NCBI GenBank assembly: GCA_903934135.1 | Contig: CAIZMQ010000076.1 | Coordinates: 1-32,918, forward strand | DNA: 32,918 bases | Reading direction: 5' to 3' | Origin: an uncultured Verrucomicrobiota bacterium | GTDB lineage: Bacteria; Verrucomicrobiota; Verrucomicrobiia; Chthoniobacterales; JACTMZ01 | In this document: piece after piece, positions 7,793-15,975 of the stretch | How the letters are laid out: every line of letters starts with the position of its first letter | How positions within the stretch are numbered: position 1 is the stretch's first letter | Position numbers and translations under genes: made by a program | The notes under the pieces: model-generated | Seen by the model: the letters and a program-made list of their open reading frames with translations, nothing else | What the model was told of the DNA's origin: nothing | Databases searched by the model: none

Positions 7793-8766
7793 TTTTTGTC
7801 CTCCTTCTTGGGGAACTCCCGGCGCGGGACGAACCAGGAGAATTCACGCATACCCATGATGCCGCGCGGACGGAAAATCATGAGCAAAACAAGGATGAGC
7901 GGCAGGATGACCATCCTCCAGGTGCCGAGCGGTTGGAGGGCCTGGGAGAGGAAGGTGAAAGCCGTGGCGCCGAGGATTGAACCGGCCAGCGAGCCGACCC
8001 CACCAAGGTAAACCATGACGAGGATCTCGGTCGATTTGACGATGTCGAAGACCGACGGGTTGATGAACTGCAGTTGGTGGGCGAAGAGGGCTCCGGCCAC
8101 ACCGCCGAAGAACGAGGAGACGACAAAAGCAGTGAGCTTGGCCTTGCGGGTGTCGACACCCATGGCGTTGGCCGCGATTTCATCCTCGCGCACCGCGACA
8201 ATGCCGCGGCCGAAGCGCGAGTAGACGAGGTTGCGGATGGTCCAGAGGGTGAGAACCGTCCAAACCGCGGTCCAGAGCAGCGTGGTGTGGTTGTCGATGC
8301 CGAGGAACCCTCGAGGACCGCCGACATACGGGATGTTTTCAATCCCCGATTTCACGATCATGAGAAAGGCGAGCGTGATGATGGCGAGGTAGTCACCGCG
8401 TGTTTTGAAGGAGAGCAGACCAAGGAGAAATCCGACAGCGCCGGCCATGAGGCCGCCACCAATGACAGCGAGGGGGAACATCCAGAGCGGGTCGCCCCAG
8501 CTAAGCCATTTGACCGAGACGCAGGCCGAGAGATAGGCACCGAGGGCCATGAAACCGGCGTGGCCGACGGAAAATTCCCCCATCCACCCGTTGACCAAGT
8601 TGAGGCTGACGCAAAGGATGATATTGATCCCGAGCGTGATGAGGACAAAACGCACGTAGTCATCGACCAGACCAAACTGTTCGATGGCGAAGCAGGCAGC
8701 CAGCCCGGCGGCGAGAAGGGCGAGGAGCACGCCGCGCGGCGGCGGATGTTGCAGCCAGCGTGTCAT
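7789..8766 (-). CDS. livM: branched-chain amino acid ABC transporter permease LivM
   Basis: A 325-residue integral membrane permease. It has many hydrophobic segments, starting with one near residues 13-31. The LivM hallmark NGWMGEFSVGHAGFMALGAY appears near residue 60, LLSFKTRGDYLAIITLAF near 120, and GGVGSLAGSILGA in the C-terminal half as the cytoplasmic coupling loop. It overlaps livH and livG by four bases each. With LivH it would form the heterodimeric channel. The C-terminal tail is rich in Lys and Glu (FPKKEDKK) and is cytoplasmic by inference. Confidence 0.94.
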   Translation of the reverse strand: MTRWLQHPPPRGVLLALLAAGLAACFAIEQFGLVDDYVRFVLITLGINIILCVSLNLVNGWMGEFSVGHAGFMALGAYLSACVSVKWLSWGDPLWMFPLAVIGGGLMAGAVGFLLGLLSFKTRGDYLAIITLAFLMIVKSGIENIPYVGGPRGFLGIDNHTTLLWTAVWTVLTLWTIRNLVYSRFGRGIVAVREDEIAANAMGVDTRKAKLTAFVVSSFFGGVAGALFAHQLQFINPSVFDIVKSTEILVMVYLGGVGSLAGSILGATAFTFLSQALQPLGTWRMVILPLILVLLMIFRPRGIMGMREFSWFVPRREFPKKEDKK

Positions 8767-9638
8767 ACTTTCTGCACGGCGGGACGGCCAAGCAGCCCGT
8801 AGGGTTTGAAGATAAGGATGACCAGGAGCAAAGTATAGACGACAAGGTCGCGATAGGTGGAGGGAAGGACGGTGACGGTGAAGACTTCAACCGCGCCGAG
8901 CAAATAGGCACCGAGGACCGCACCGCGCACGTTGCCGATACCGCCGATCACCGCGGCAACAAATGCTTTCCAGCCGACAAGCACGCCCATCGTTGCGCTG
9001 ATCACGGGATAGGCCGAAGCGTAGAGCACGCCGGCCGCACCGCCCAGTGCGGCACCGATGGCGAAGGTCACGGCAATCACCTGGTTGACCGGCACGCCCA
9101 TGAGCGGGACGGTGACGCGGTCCTGCGCGATGGCCCGCATGGCCATGCCGTAGCGTGTTTTGCGGATGAAGAAATCCAGGGCGAGCATGAGCCCGACCGA
9201 GATCCCGACGATGAGGATTTGCAGGGAGGAAATGGTCAGCCCAGCGAAGTTCCAAGTCACCGGCGTGAATAATTCCGGCATGCGCTGGGAGTAGGGGCTG
9301 ATGCTCAGCGTCGTGTTTTGGATGACCAGACCGCAACCAAGGGCGGTGATGATGGCCGAAACGCGCGGAGCATTGCGCAACGGGCGGTAAGCAAGACGCT
9401 CAATGCAGACGCCGAGGATGGCGGTGGCGAGCATGACGATGAGCAGCGCGGCAATGAAGGGGACCGGCAGGACGAGAAGGAGGAGGAAGCAGAAGAACGA
9501 GCTGACCATGAAGACGTCGCCATGGGCGAAATTGATCATGACGAGCACGCCATAGACCATGCTGTAGCCCAAAGCGATGAGGGCGTAGATCGAGCCGAGC
9601 TGGATGGCGTTGATGGCCTGCTGCGCGAAGTAATCCAT
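8763..9638 (-). CDS. livH: branched-chain amino acid ABC transporter permease LivH
   Basis: A 291-residue permease. The N-terminus, QQAINAIQLGSIYALIALGYSMVYG, carries the family signature of LivH and leads to INFAHGDVFM. ERLAYRPLRNAPRVSAIITALG is the usual internal motif, and GGIGNVRGAVLGAYLLG the coupling loop. The gene begins 17 bases after the binding-protein gene and overlaps livM by four bases. Length and motif order are standard for the family. Confidence 0.95.
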   Translation of the reverse strand: MDYFAQQAINAIQLGSIYALIALGYSMVYGVLVMINFAHGDVFMVSSFFCFLLLLVLPVPFIAALLIVMLATAILGVCIERLAYRPLRNAPRVSAIITALGCGLVIQNTTLSISPYSQRMPELFTPVTWNFAGLTISSLQILIVGISVGLMLALDFFIRKTRYGMAMRAIAQDRVTVPLMGVPVNQVIAVTFAIGAALGGAAGVLYASAYPVISATMGVLVGWKAFVAAVIGGIGNVRGAVLGAYLLGAVEVFTVTVLPSTYRDLVVYTLLLVILIFKPYGLLGRPAVQKV

Positions 9639-9655
9639 GCGCGCAGATCAGGCGA

Positions 9656-10819
9656 TCAAGGCTGGGCGTTGGTCACCCACTGAAAAGCACCATCTTTGAT
9701 CTGCAGGATGACCGCACTCTTGATCGGATCGCCCGAGCCGGGCTCGAAGCGGAAGGTGCCGGTCACCCCTTTGTATTCGCGGATCTTGGACAATGCCTCA
9801 CGAAGCGCCTCACGTTCGTTTTTACCACCGGCTTTGAGCGCTTCGGTGATCAGTCCGCAGGAATCGAAGGTGAGCGCCGCCACGTCATCGGGGGGCTGTC
9901 CGTATTTCGCGGTGTAGTCGGCAATGAACTTTTTCGCCTCGTCGGTGGCGATCTGGGTCGAGAAGTGATTGCAGAAGTACGAGCCGTCCACGTCGGCCCC
10001 GCCGAGCTTGATGATTTCCGGCGAACTCCAGGCATCGCTGCCGACGAATTTCGCGGTGATGCCGAGGCGACGCGCCTGCTGGGCGATGAGCGGGACGTCG
10101 TTGTAGTAGGTCGGGAGGAAGATGATGTCGGGGTCGGCCTCGCGGATGTTGGTCAATTGTGCGGAAAAATCTTTGTCGCCCGTGGTGAAGGTCTCGAAGG
10201 CGACAATTTCCCCTCCTTTGGCCGTAAAGGTGTCCCTGAACAAGGTGGCCTGGCCGAGCGGTGCCTCGGAGGAAACGTCATAAAGGACGGCGGCTTTCTT
10301 TGCCCCAAGATCGTTGAGGGCAAACTTGGCCAGAACGGTGGCTTGGAACGGATCGGTGAAGCATCCGCGGAAGACGTAACGCCTCGGCTGGCTGGAATCT
10401 TGGTCCAGGGTGGTCTTCGGGTTGGTCGACCATGGGGAAATCATAACGCACTTGAGGCTCTCCGCGATTTCCCCGGCGGGGATGGCGCAGGCGCTGGAAT
10501 TGGGCCCGATCATGGCGACAACATCCTGACTTGAGATAAGTTGTTGCGCGACGGAAGCCGCTTGGTCGGCCTTGCCGCCATTGTCACGGATGATCAGGGC
10601 GACTTTCTTGGGCCCTTCGGCCAAGGTAACGCCGCCTTGCTCGTTGAGGGCGTTGAAAAACAATTCGGCCGCATTTTTGCTCGAGGCGCCGACCGCAGGG
10701 ATCTCGCCGGTCAGCTCGATGTTCATGCCGATCTTGACCGCATCGCGATTGGGGTCGGTGCAACCAGTCAGAAAAACGGCACACGTGGTGAGGAGAAGAA
10801 AGACGGACGCTTTAAGCAT
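9656..10819 (-). CDS. livJ: periplasmic-binding-protein lipoprotein of the Liv transporter
   Basis: A 387-residue type I solute-binding protein (Peripla_BP_6 family), the ligand receptor for the transporter encoded downstream. The N-terminus is a lipoprotein signal, with lipobox LTGC making Cys20 the lipidated residue. Membrane anchoring is usual in Gram-positives but less so for LivJ in Proteobacteria. Family landmarks include KIGMNIELTGEIPAVG, a MIGPNSSACAIPAGEIAE hinge segment, YVFRGCFTDPFQ, and FLPTYYNDVPLIAQQAR. The ligand is probably leucine, isoleucine or valine, but members of this family also bind urea, amides and aromatics, so specificity is open. A 104-base gap separates it from the lipoprotein gene upstream, leaving room for its own promoter. 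Confidence 0.92.
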   Translation of the reverse strand: MLKASVFLLLTTCAVFLTGCTDPNRDAVKIGMNIELTGEIPAVGASSKNAAELFFNALNEQGGVTLAEGPKKVALIIRDNGGKADQAASVAQQLISSQDVVAMIGPNSSACAIPAGEIAESLKCVMISPWSTNPKTTLDQDSSQPRRYVFRGCFTDPFQATVLAKFALNDLGAKKAAVLYDVSSEAPLGQATLFRDTFTAKGGEIVAFETFTTGDKDFSAQLTNIREADPDIIFLPTYYNDVPLIAQQARRLGITAKFVGSDAWSSPEIIKLGGADVDGSYFCNHFSTQIATDEAKKFIADYTAKYGQPPDDVAALTFDSCGLITEALKAGGKNEREALREALSKIREYKGVTGTFRFEPGSGDPIKSAVILQIKDGAFQWVTNAQP

Positions 10820-10923
10820 CCGATGTGTCTACGCGCCTGCCCTGCCGACGACAAGGCAATTAGCCCGCTTCCGGGGACCCGCCGCGCGCTTCCTCGGGCG
10901 GCAGTGAAGAGCAGGGCGGTGGC

Positions 10924-11388
10924 CTAAAGCGGGGGAACGAGCAGGCGGACCTTGGGGTCGAGCGCGCTGCGGTCGCGGTAAATAAAGGGCGGGGTGGTCG
11001 AACGAACCTCGATGCCGGTCAGGACGAACTCTGGATAAAAGGAATTGCTGGCCGGTTCGTAGACTTTGCCGCCGGTGAAGCGGCCCTGCAGGCGGTATTC
11101 TGTGTTGTGGTCGACGCCGAGCGTTCCCGCCGCGCGATCGGGCGCCAGCTTGGTATTTTCGTTCAACATGACCAGTTGAGCGGTTTTCCAAGGTTGACCC
11201 GGCTTCCGCACCCAGCCCCACATTTTGTAGTCCTTTTTGTAGTAGCGGCGGCCGATAAAGTAATTGCCGGGCGCTTCAGCCGCAATCGAAGCAGCCACCG
11301 CGGGGTCGACCCGGGTGACCGTGGTAGTTTCGCAGCCGGCCAAGAGGGCCGCGACAAGGGTAGCGAGAAGGAGGCGGCGGACGGGCAT
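10924..11388 (-). CDS. small lipoprotein, unknown function
   Basis: A 154-residue predicted lipoprotein. The start giving MPVRRLLLATLVAALLAGC is chosen because it produces a complete lipobox (LLAGC, Cys19), which the upstream in-frame ATG would bury. The mature part contains RRYYKKDYKMWGWVRKPGQPW, an aromatic and basic patch, then beta-like segments around TEYRLQGRFTGGKVYEP and FVLTGIEVRS. I do not recognise a family. It is divergent from rlmN across 82 bases that contain a 14-bp GC palindrome, and it precedes the liv genes on the same strand at 104 bases, so a shared transcript is possible but not indicated. Confidence 0.75.
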   Translation of the reverse strand: MPVRRLLLATLVAALLAGCETTTVTRVDPAVAASIAAEAPGNYFIGRRYYKKDYKMWGWVRKPGQPWKTAQLVMLNENTKLAPDRAAGTLGVDHNTEYRLQGRFTGGKVYEPASNSFYPEFVLTGIEVRSTTPPFIYRDRSALDPKVRLLVPPL

Positions 11389-11405
11389 GGGCGCCAAGGT
11401 AGATT

Positions 11406-11419
11406 CCCGCCGCGGCGGG
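11406..11419. promoter_or_regulatory. 14-bp GC palindrome in the lipoprotein/rlmN divergent region
   Basis: CCCGCCGCGGCGGG is perfectly self-complementary and sits in the 82-base divergent spacer between the lipoprotein gene and rlmN. It could be a dyad operator or part of an RNA hairpin in either leader. In GC-rich DNA such symmetry arises by chance fairly easily, so this is recorded at low confidence. Confidence 0.3.
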
Positions 11420-11470
11420 TCAAGGCATCCCGCAGTGGATTCTGCCACCCGTCCGTGGCATGGTACGCCG

Positions 11471-12538
11471 ATGATTTCATTGTTGGGCGAAACCCTCGGC
11501 TCGCTGACCGAAAAGCTCGGGGCGTTGGGTCACAAGCCGTACCGCGCACGGCAGATTGCGGATTGGGTGCACGAGAAACGGGTCGATGACTTCGCCGGCA
11601 TGACGGACCTTCCGGCGGAATTGCGGGAACAGTTGGCAGGGATGTTTCCGCCGCAGCAGCTCGAACAAGTGCGCTTCACCGGATCCAAGGATACGACGCG
11701 CAAGTTTCTCTTCCGCCTCCCGGACGGGCAATTCATCGAAAGTGTTTTCATCCCGGCCTCGCCGGCGCTTTATGGCCAGACATCCGACCGCCGCACGCTC
11801 TGTGTTTCGACGCAAGTGGGTTGTGCTTACGGCTGCAAATTCTGCGCGAGTGGATTGCGGGGCTGGAAGCGCAATCTGACGGCGGGCGAGATCACCGCGC
11901 AGGTCATGGCTGTGGAAAAGACCACCGGCGAGCGCGTGGACAACATCGTCTTCATGGGGATGGGCGAACCGCTGGCCAATTGGAAAAATTTGTCCGTCGC
12001 GATTGAAATCCTCAATGCCCCGTGGGGCTTCGAGATCGGAGCGCGCCACATCACCGTGTCGACCAGTGGCCTCGTGCCGCAGATCCGTGAATTGGCCGAG
12101 CACCCCGTCCCCGTGCGCCTGGCCATCTCGTTGCATGGCGCGACGGACGAGGTGCGCGAGCAGATCATGCCGGTGAACAAGAAGTATCCGTTGAAGGAAC
12201 TTTTCGAGGCCTGTGCTTACTTTTCCTCCCGCCGCAAACAAAAGCTGGGCTTCGAGTATATCCTTATCGCCGGAGTCAACGACGCCCCGGAACAGGCCCG
12301 GCTGCTCGCCGCACACGCGCGCCGGCTCGACGCCAAGGTCAATCTTATCCCCTACAACACGGTCGAAGGCCTGAGCTGGGAACGCCCGAGCGAGGCGCGC
12401 CAGCAGGAATTTGTCCGGGCCGTTCGCGCCGGCGGCGTAGTCGCCACCATCCGCCGCGAAAAAGGACACGATATTGATGCCGCTTGCGGGCAGTTGCGCC
12501 TCCGCGCCGAGGACGAACTCGCCGGGACGCCAGCATGA
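11471..12538 (+). CDS. rlmN: dual-specificity 23S rRNA/tRNA adenine C2-methyltransferase RlmN
   Basis: A 355-residue radical SAM enzyme that methylates C2 of A2503 in 23S rRNA and A37 in some tRNAs. The 4Fe-4S cluster cysteines are Cys118, Cys122 and Cys125 in GCAYGCKFC. The two mechanistic cysteines are Cys111 (LCVSTQVGC) and Cys339 in DIDAACGQL. GMGEPLANW and the STSGLVPQI segment are also typical. The start giving MISLLGETLGSL fits the family; upstream in-frame codons fall inside the divergent lipoprotein gene. Its stop overlaps the start of the following methyltransferase (ATGA), so the two are coupled. Confidence 0.96.
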   Translation: MISLLGETLGSLTEKLGALGHKPYRARQIADWVHEKRVDDFAGMTDLPAELREQLAGMFPPQQLEQVRFTGSKDTTRKFLFRLPDGQFIESVFIPASPALYGQTSDRRTLCVSTQVGCAYGCKFCASGLRGWKRNLTAGEITAQVMAVEKTTGERVDNIVFMGMGEPLANWKNLSVAIEILNAPWGFEIGARHITVSTSGLVPQIRELAEHPVPVRLAISLHGATDEVREQIMPVNKKYPLKELFEACAYFSSRRKQKLGFEYILIAGVNDAPEQARLLAAHARRLDAKVNLIPYNTVEGLSWERPSEARQQEFVRAVRAGGVVATIRREKGHDIDAACGQLRLRAEDELAGTPA

Positions 12539-13335
12539 GTGATCCGGTCGAGACCTCGCGTGTCCAATTCGACCGCCAAGCCGCGTGCTACGGCCGCGCT
12601 CACATCCTGCGCGATGTGTCCGACGTGGCGGCGGCGCTGGATGGATTCGATACCGCCCGCCTTTCGCCTGCACTCGACGTCGCGACGGGCGCGGGACATA
12701 CCGCGGCCTATCTGGCGGAACGCAGAGTGGCGGTGACAGCGGCGGACATTTCGGAGGGAATGCTCGAAGAGGTGCGCAAGCTGGCCGCGGAGCGCGGGCT
12801 GGACATCTCCACGCGGCAACACGCGGCGGAATCGCTGCCCTATGCCGACGCTTCGTTCCGGCTCGTCATCTGCCGGGTGGCGGCGCACCACTTTGCCAGC
12901 GTGGAGGATTTTCTGAGTGAAGCTTTCCGGGTGCTGCGTCCGGGTGGCCTGCTGCTGGTCATCGACGGAGTTTCGCCCGAAGGAGCGCCCGTGGCGGAAA
13001 AGTGGCTGCAAGGTGTGGAAAAATTGCGTGATCCGAGCCACCGGCGGTTCCTCCGGGTGGCCGAATGGCGCGAGTTGGCGGGGCAAACCGGCTTCAATGT
13101 CCTGCACGGCGACTGTCTTCCTTTCAAGCAACCGGACCTCGAGTGGTATTTCCACACAGCGGGAACGCCGGGAGCGAACCGATCCGAGGTGCGGCAAATG
13201 GTGGCGCAAGCGCCCGCCGAGGTGCGCCGCGTGCTGGGACTCGCCGAGGAGGAGGGAAAAGTCGTCTGGTGGTGGCCGCGGCTGACCTTTCTGGCCCAGC
13301 GTCCGGAAGTTGCCAAAACGGCCTCTCAACCCTAA
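12535..13335 (+). CDS. class I SAM-dependent methyltransferase (UbiE/Methyltransf_11 type)
   Basis: A 266-residue small-molecule-type methyltransferase. SAM-binding motif I is LDVATGAGHTA (about residues 47-57), followed by the acidic strand TAADISEGML and motif region ADASFRLVICRVAAHHF, then a FRVLRPGGLLLVID strand. The pattern matches UbiE-like and YafE-like enzymes, in which the R-V-A-A-H-H-F segment is characteristic. The substrate is unknown. The gene overlaps rlmN by four bases and is followed after two bases by the longer nuoD start, so a quinone or RNA link is conceivable but not shown. A pyrimidine-metabolism or quinone role should not be assumed. Confidence 0.88.
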   Translation: MSDPVETSRVQFDRQAACYGRAHILRDVSDVAAALDGFDTARLSPALDVATGAGHTAAYLAERRVAVTAADISEGMLEEVRKLAAERGLDISTRQHAAESLPYADASFRLVICRVAAHHFASVEDFLSEAFRVLRPGGLLLVIDGVSPEGAPVAEKWLQGVEKLRDPSHRRFLRVAEWRELAGQTGFNVLHGDCLPFKQPDLEWYFHTAGTPGANRSEVRQMVAQAPAEVRRVLGLAEEEGKVVWWWPRLTFLAQRPEVAKTASQP

Positions 13336-13346
13336 GAATGAGACCG

Positions 13347-14594
13347 ATGTCCACCGTTATCGAGTCACCCGATCCCGCCGCCCGCACCCTCGCGGCGGAG
13401 AACGAAGCACGCCGCCACGGTGAACTGCTCGGGGAGACCCTGACCATCAACATGGGTCCATCCCACCCGTCGACTCACGGCGTGCTGCGCATCGTGCTCG
13501 AACTCGACGGCGAGATCATCACCAAGGCGGACGCCGATATCGGCTACCTGCATCGTGGCGACGAGAAGATCGCGGAGAACATGCAATACAACCAGTTCGT
13601 GCCCTACACGGACCGGCTCGATTACCTTGCCCCGCTGGCAAACAACGTGGCCTATGCCCTGGCTGTGGAAAAGCTCATGGGGTGGGAGTTGCCGCCGCGC
13701 GGACAGGCCATCCGGGTTGTTTGTTGCGAGTTGGCCCGTATTTCCTCGCACCTCCTCGGCATCGGGGCCTACGCCATGGACATCGGGGCCATGACCGTCT
13801 TCCTCTACACCTTCAAGCACCGCGAAGTGGTTTACAATTTGACCGAACAACTGACCGGTGCGCGGTTCACCACGTCCTACACCCGCATCGGCGGGATGAC
13901 GCGGGACATTCCTCCGGGTTTCGCGCAGCAGGTGCGCGCCTTCATCGACGGCTTGCTGCCCAGCCTCGATGAGGTCGACAACCTGCTGACCCGGAATCCG
14001 ATCTGGCTCGACCGCACGAAAAACGTGGGCGTGATTTCGGGGGAAGATGCCATCGCCTACGGGTTGACCGGCCCAAACCTCCGCGGATCCGGCGTGGACT
14101 ACGATTTGCGCAAGGCGCACCCCTACCTCGGCTACGAGCAATACGAATTTGACGTGCCGGTCGGCTCGGTCGGTGATTGTTACGACCGCTATCTGGTCCG
14201 CATGGCCGAGATGCGGCAAAGCGCGCGCATCCTCATTCAGGCTCTGGACAAAATGCCTTCCGGCCCGATCCACGTCGACGATCCGAAGAATATCCTCCCA
14301 CCCAAGACCGATGTTATGACCAAGATGGAGGAACTCATCCACCAGTTCATCATCACCACGCAGGGTATCGATGCGCCCGCCGGGGAGGTTTACTTCGGTG
14401 CGGAAAACCCGAAAGGCGAGCTCGGTTTTTACATCCACAGCAAGGGTGGCGGAGTGCCCTACCGACTGAAAATCCGCGCCCCGAGCTTTGCCAACCTGAG
14501 CATTGTCCCGTCCCTCCTGCCCGGCCACTACGTCAGCGACGTGCCGGCCATCCTCGGCAGTATCGACTTCGTGATGGGTGAGTGCGACCGGTAA
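13347..14594 (+). CDS. nuoD: NADH-quinone oxidoreductase subunit D (complex I 49-kDa)
   Basis: A 415-residue peripheral-arm subunit of complex I that helps form the quinone site. The quinone headgroup ligands are His44 in GPSHPSTHG and Tyr93 in TDRLDY; their spacing of 49 equals that in Thermus Nqo4 (His38/Tyr87). Other landmarks are ADIGYLHRGDEKIAEN, CELARISSHLLGIG, ARFTTSYTRIGG and the C-terminal DFVMGECDR. The start MSTVIESP is used; an ATG nine bases upstream (13338) is equally possible. It stands alone, with no nuoA-C or nuoH-N beside it, and follows an rlmN-methyltransferase pair, so it is not in a standard nuo operon. Confidence 0.95.
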   Translation: MSTVIESPDPAARTLAAENEARRHGELLGETLTINMGPSHPSTHGVLRIVLELDGEIITKADADIGYLHRGDEKIAENMQYNQFVPYTDRLDYLAPLANNVAYALAVEKLMGWELPPRGQAIRVVCCELARISSHLLGIGAYAMDIGAMTVFLYTFKHREVVYNLTEQLTGARFTTSYTRIGGMTRDIPPGFAQQVRAFIDGLLPSLDEVDNLLTRNPIWLDRTKNVGVISGEDAIAYGLTGPNLRGSGVDYDLRKAHPYLGYEQYEFDVPVGSVGDCYDRYLVRMAEMRQSARILIQALDKMPSGPIHVDDPKNILPPKTDVMTKMEELIHQFIITTQGIDAPAGEVYFGAENPKGELGFYIHSKGGGVPYRLKIRAPSFANLSIVPSLLPGHYVSDVPAILGSIDFVMGECDR

Positions 14595-14639
14595 CAACCC
14601 CTCGCCATTAGCTGGGGGGCAGAGCCGCCGCAGCCGTGG

Positions 14640-14858
14640 TCACCTCTCTCGGTAGGTGATCCGCGCCTTGGTCAGGTCGTAGGGCGAAATTTGGATCTGC
14701 ACTTTGTCACCGGGAACGATGCGGACAAAGTGCTTGCGCATTTTGCCGCCGATGTGAGCGAGGACAATCCGGTCGTTCGCCAATTTCACGCGGAACATCG
14801 TGCCGGGGAGCACCTCAACAACGACGCCTTGGGCGGCAATAGATTCTTCTTTGGGCAT
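14640..14858 (-). CDS. infA: translation initiation factor IF-1
   Basis: A 72-residue S1-fold protein that binds the ribosomal A site during initiation. The full family pattern is present: [16 protein letters not shown], then [16 protein letters not shown], then [22 protein letters not shown]. The start codon has MPKEESI, matching typical IF-1. It begins only four bases after the stop of the LuxC-like gene on the same strand, so it may be transcribed with luxE-luxC, though an internal promoter within luxC is likely for such an essential gene. It converges on nuoD with a 45-base gap. Confidence 0.97.
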   Translation of the reverse strand: MPKEESIAAQGVVVEVLPGTMFRVKLANDRIVLAHIGGKMRKHFVRIVPGDKVQIQISPYDLTKARITYRER

Positions 14859-14862
14859 GCGA

Positions 14863-15975
14863 TCAGACAGTCAAGCTGCTCGACGGCTCGAAATCAACCC
14901 ACTTGACCAAAGAAGCCAAACGCGGCACTCCGCCGTTGTGCCAAGTCCACGGCGGATCCTGCATGTTTCCGACGGGGCAAAACCGCGAGGGACCCAACGC
15001 CGCGAAGCGGTCGGCCAATTCCTCCGTGCATGGCCATAAACCGACCGCGCCGACATAATCGACGGCCGGTCCCATCGCTCTGGCGAGGTCCTGCGGCAAC
15101 GGTTTGACGAAAACCACGCGGTTGAGCGGCGAAGCAGTGAACCATGCGTCTTCCTCGTAAATGACGGTCCAATCCAGGTGGGCCCCGCCCTCCCAGAGTG
15201 CCACGCGCAAATCGCCTGCCGCGCGGAACCGGTAAGCGGCACGCAAATTGGCGATCGCGGCTTTCTCTTCGATAGCCAGCGGGCCTCGCGGATGGGTGCC
15301 ACTGAATTGGTCCATGGCCGACGCAAGTTTCTCCGCATACTGGCGGGCGGAGCCCGGATACTCCTCCCGCACGTAAAAGACCTGCGGTGACAGGCAACCC
15401 TGCTGGTCGAAGAGCGAGGCGTCGCGCGCCGCGCCGGGGCACGACTCGAAAAGCGGGTCGTGCCAAATGACACCTAGACTCGATTTGTGACCGTGCCCGA
15501 GAAAAGTTTTGCCAGGCACGACGCGGGCGCGCAAAGCAGCGACCGTTTGCTCGGAGCCGTAGACCACGACCGCATTCGCAGAGGAGAGCCACCCGTCGGG
15601 GAGTTCGACCGAAACTTCCACCATGGCGCGTAATTCCGCCGGCAAGCGCGAGAGGAAGGCATCGACTTCGCCGAGGCCGCTGCCCGGAAGCTTGACCAGA
15701 TTACGGCTGCCGAGCAACAGACCGCCGATGAGACTCTGCAGCGCGGCATGCGGCGTGTTGCCGCTGACTACATGCAGGATCACGTCCGGCGCTAGCGCCT
15801 TTGTGCGGGCCCCGCCATGGGTGAACCATCGATCCAGAGCGGAGGCGTCACCCAACTCCGCCGCAACCCAAGCAAGCAGGTCCCGGGCAGACGTCGGCCC
15901 GAGCAGCGGATGGAAGGGCTCCGCAGCGCAAGCGATGGATTCGGCCCGACGCGCCGTGCTCACGAGGTCAGCCAT
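14863..15975 (-). CDS. LuxC-family acyl-CoA reductase
   Basis: A 370-residue member of the LuxC family, fatty acyl reductases that convert an acyl thioester to a fatty aldehyde using NADPH. The nucleotide-binding region is [19 protein letters not shown] followed by [10 protein letters not shown]. The catalytic cysteine is Cys194 in DQQGCLSPQ, the motif that accepts the acyl group. The start giving [10 protein letters not shown] overlaps the end of the LuxE-like gene by 16 bases; a second ATG 21 bases upstream is possible. No luciferase genes are visible in the window. Physiological substrate is unknown; aldehydes for lipid or pigment synthesis are possible. Confidence 0.9.
   Translation of the reverse strand: MADLVSTARRAESIACAAEPFHPLLGPTSARDLLAWVAAELGDASALDRWFTHGGARTKALAPDVILHVVSGNTPHAALQSLIGGLLLGSRNLVKLPGSGLGEVDAFLSRLPAELRAMVEVSVELPDGWLSSANAVVVYGSEQTVAALRARVVPGKTFLGHGHKSSLGVIWHDPLFESCPGAARDASLFDQQGCLSPQVFYVREEYPGSARQYAEKLASAMDQFSGTHPRGPLAIEEKAAIANLRAAYRFRAAGDLRVALWEGGAHLDWTVIYEEDAWFTASPLNRVVFVKPLPQDLARAMGPAVDYVGAVGLWPCTEELADRFAALGPSRFCPVGNMQDPPWTWHNGGVPRLASLVKWVDFEPSSSLTV

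Noticed and set aside
14595-14639. CCCC/GGGG pairing between nuoD and infA as a terminator
   Set aside because: The stem is four pairs with a 12-base loop and no T-run on either strand.
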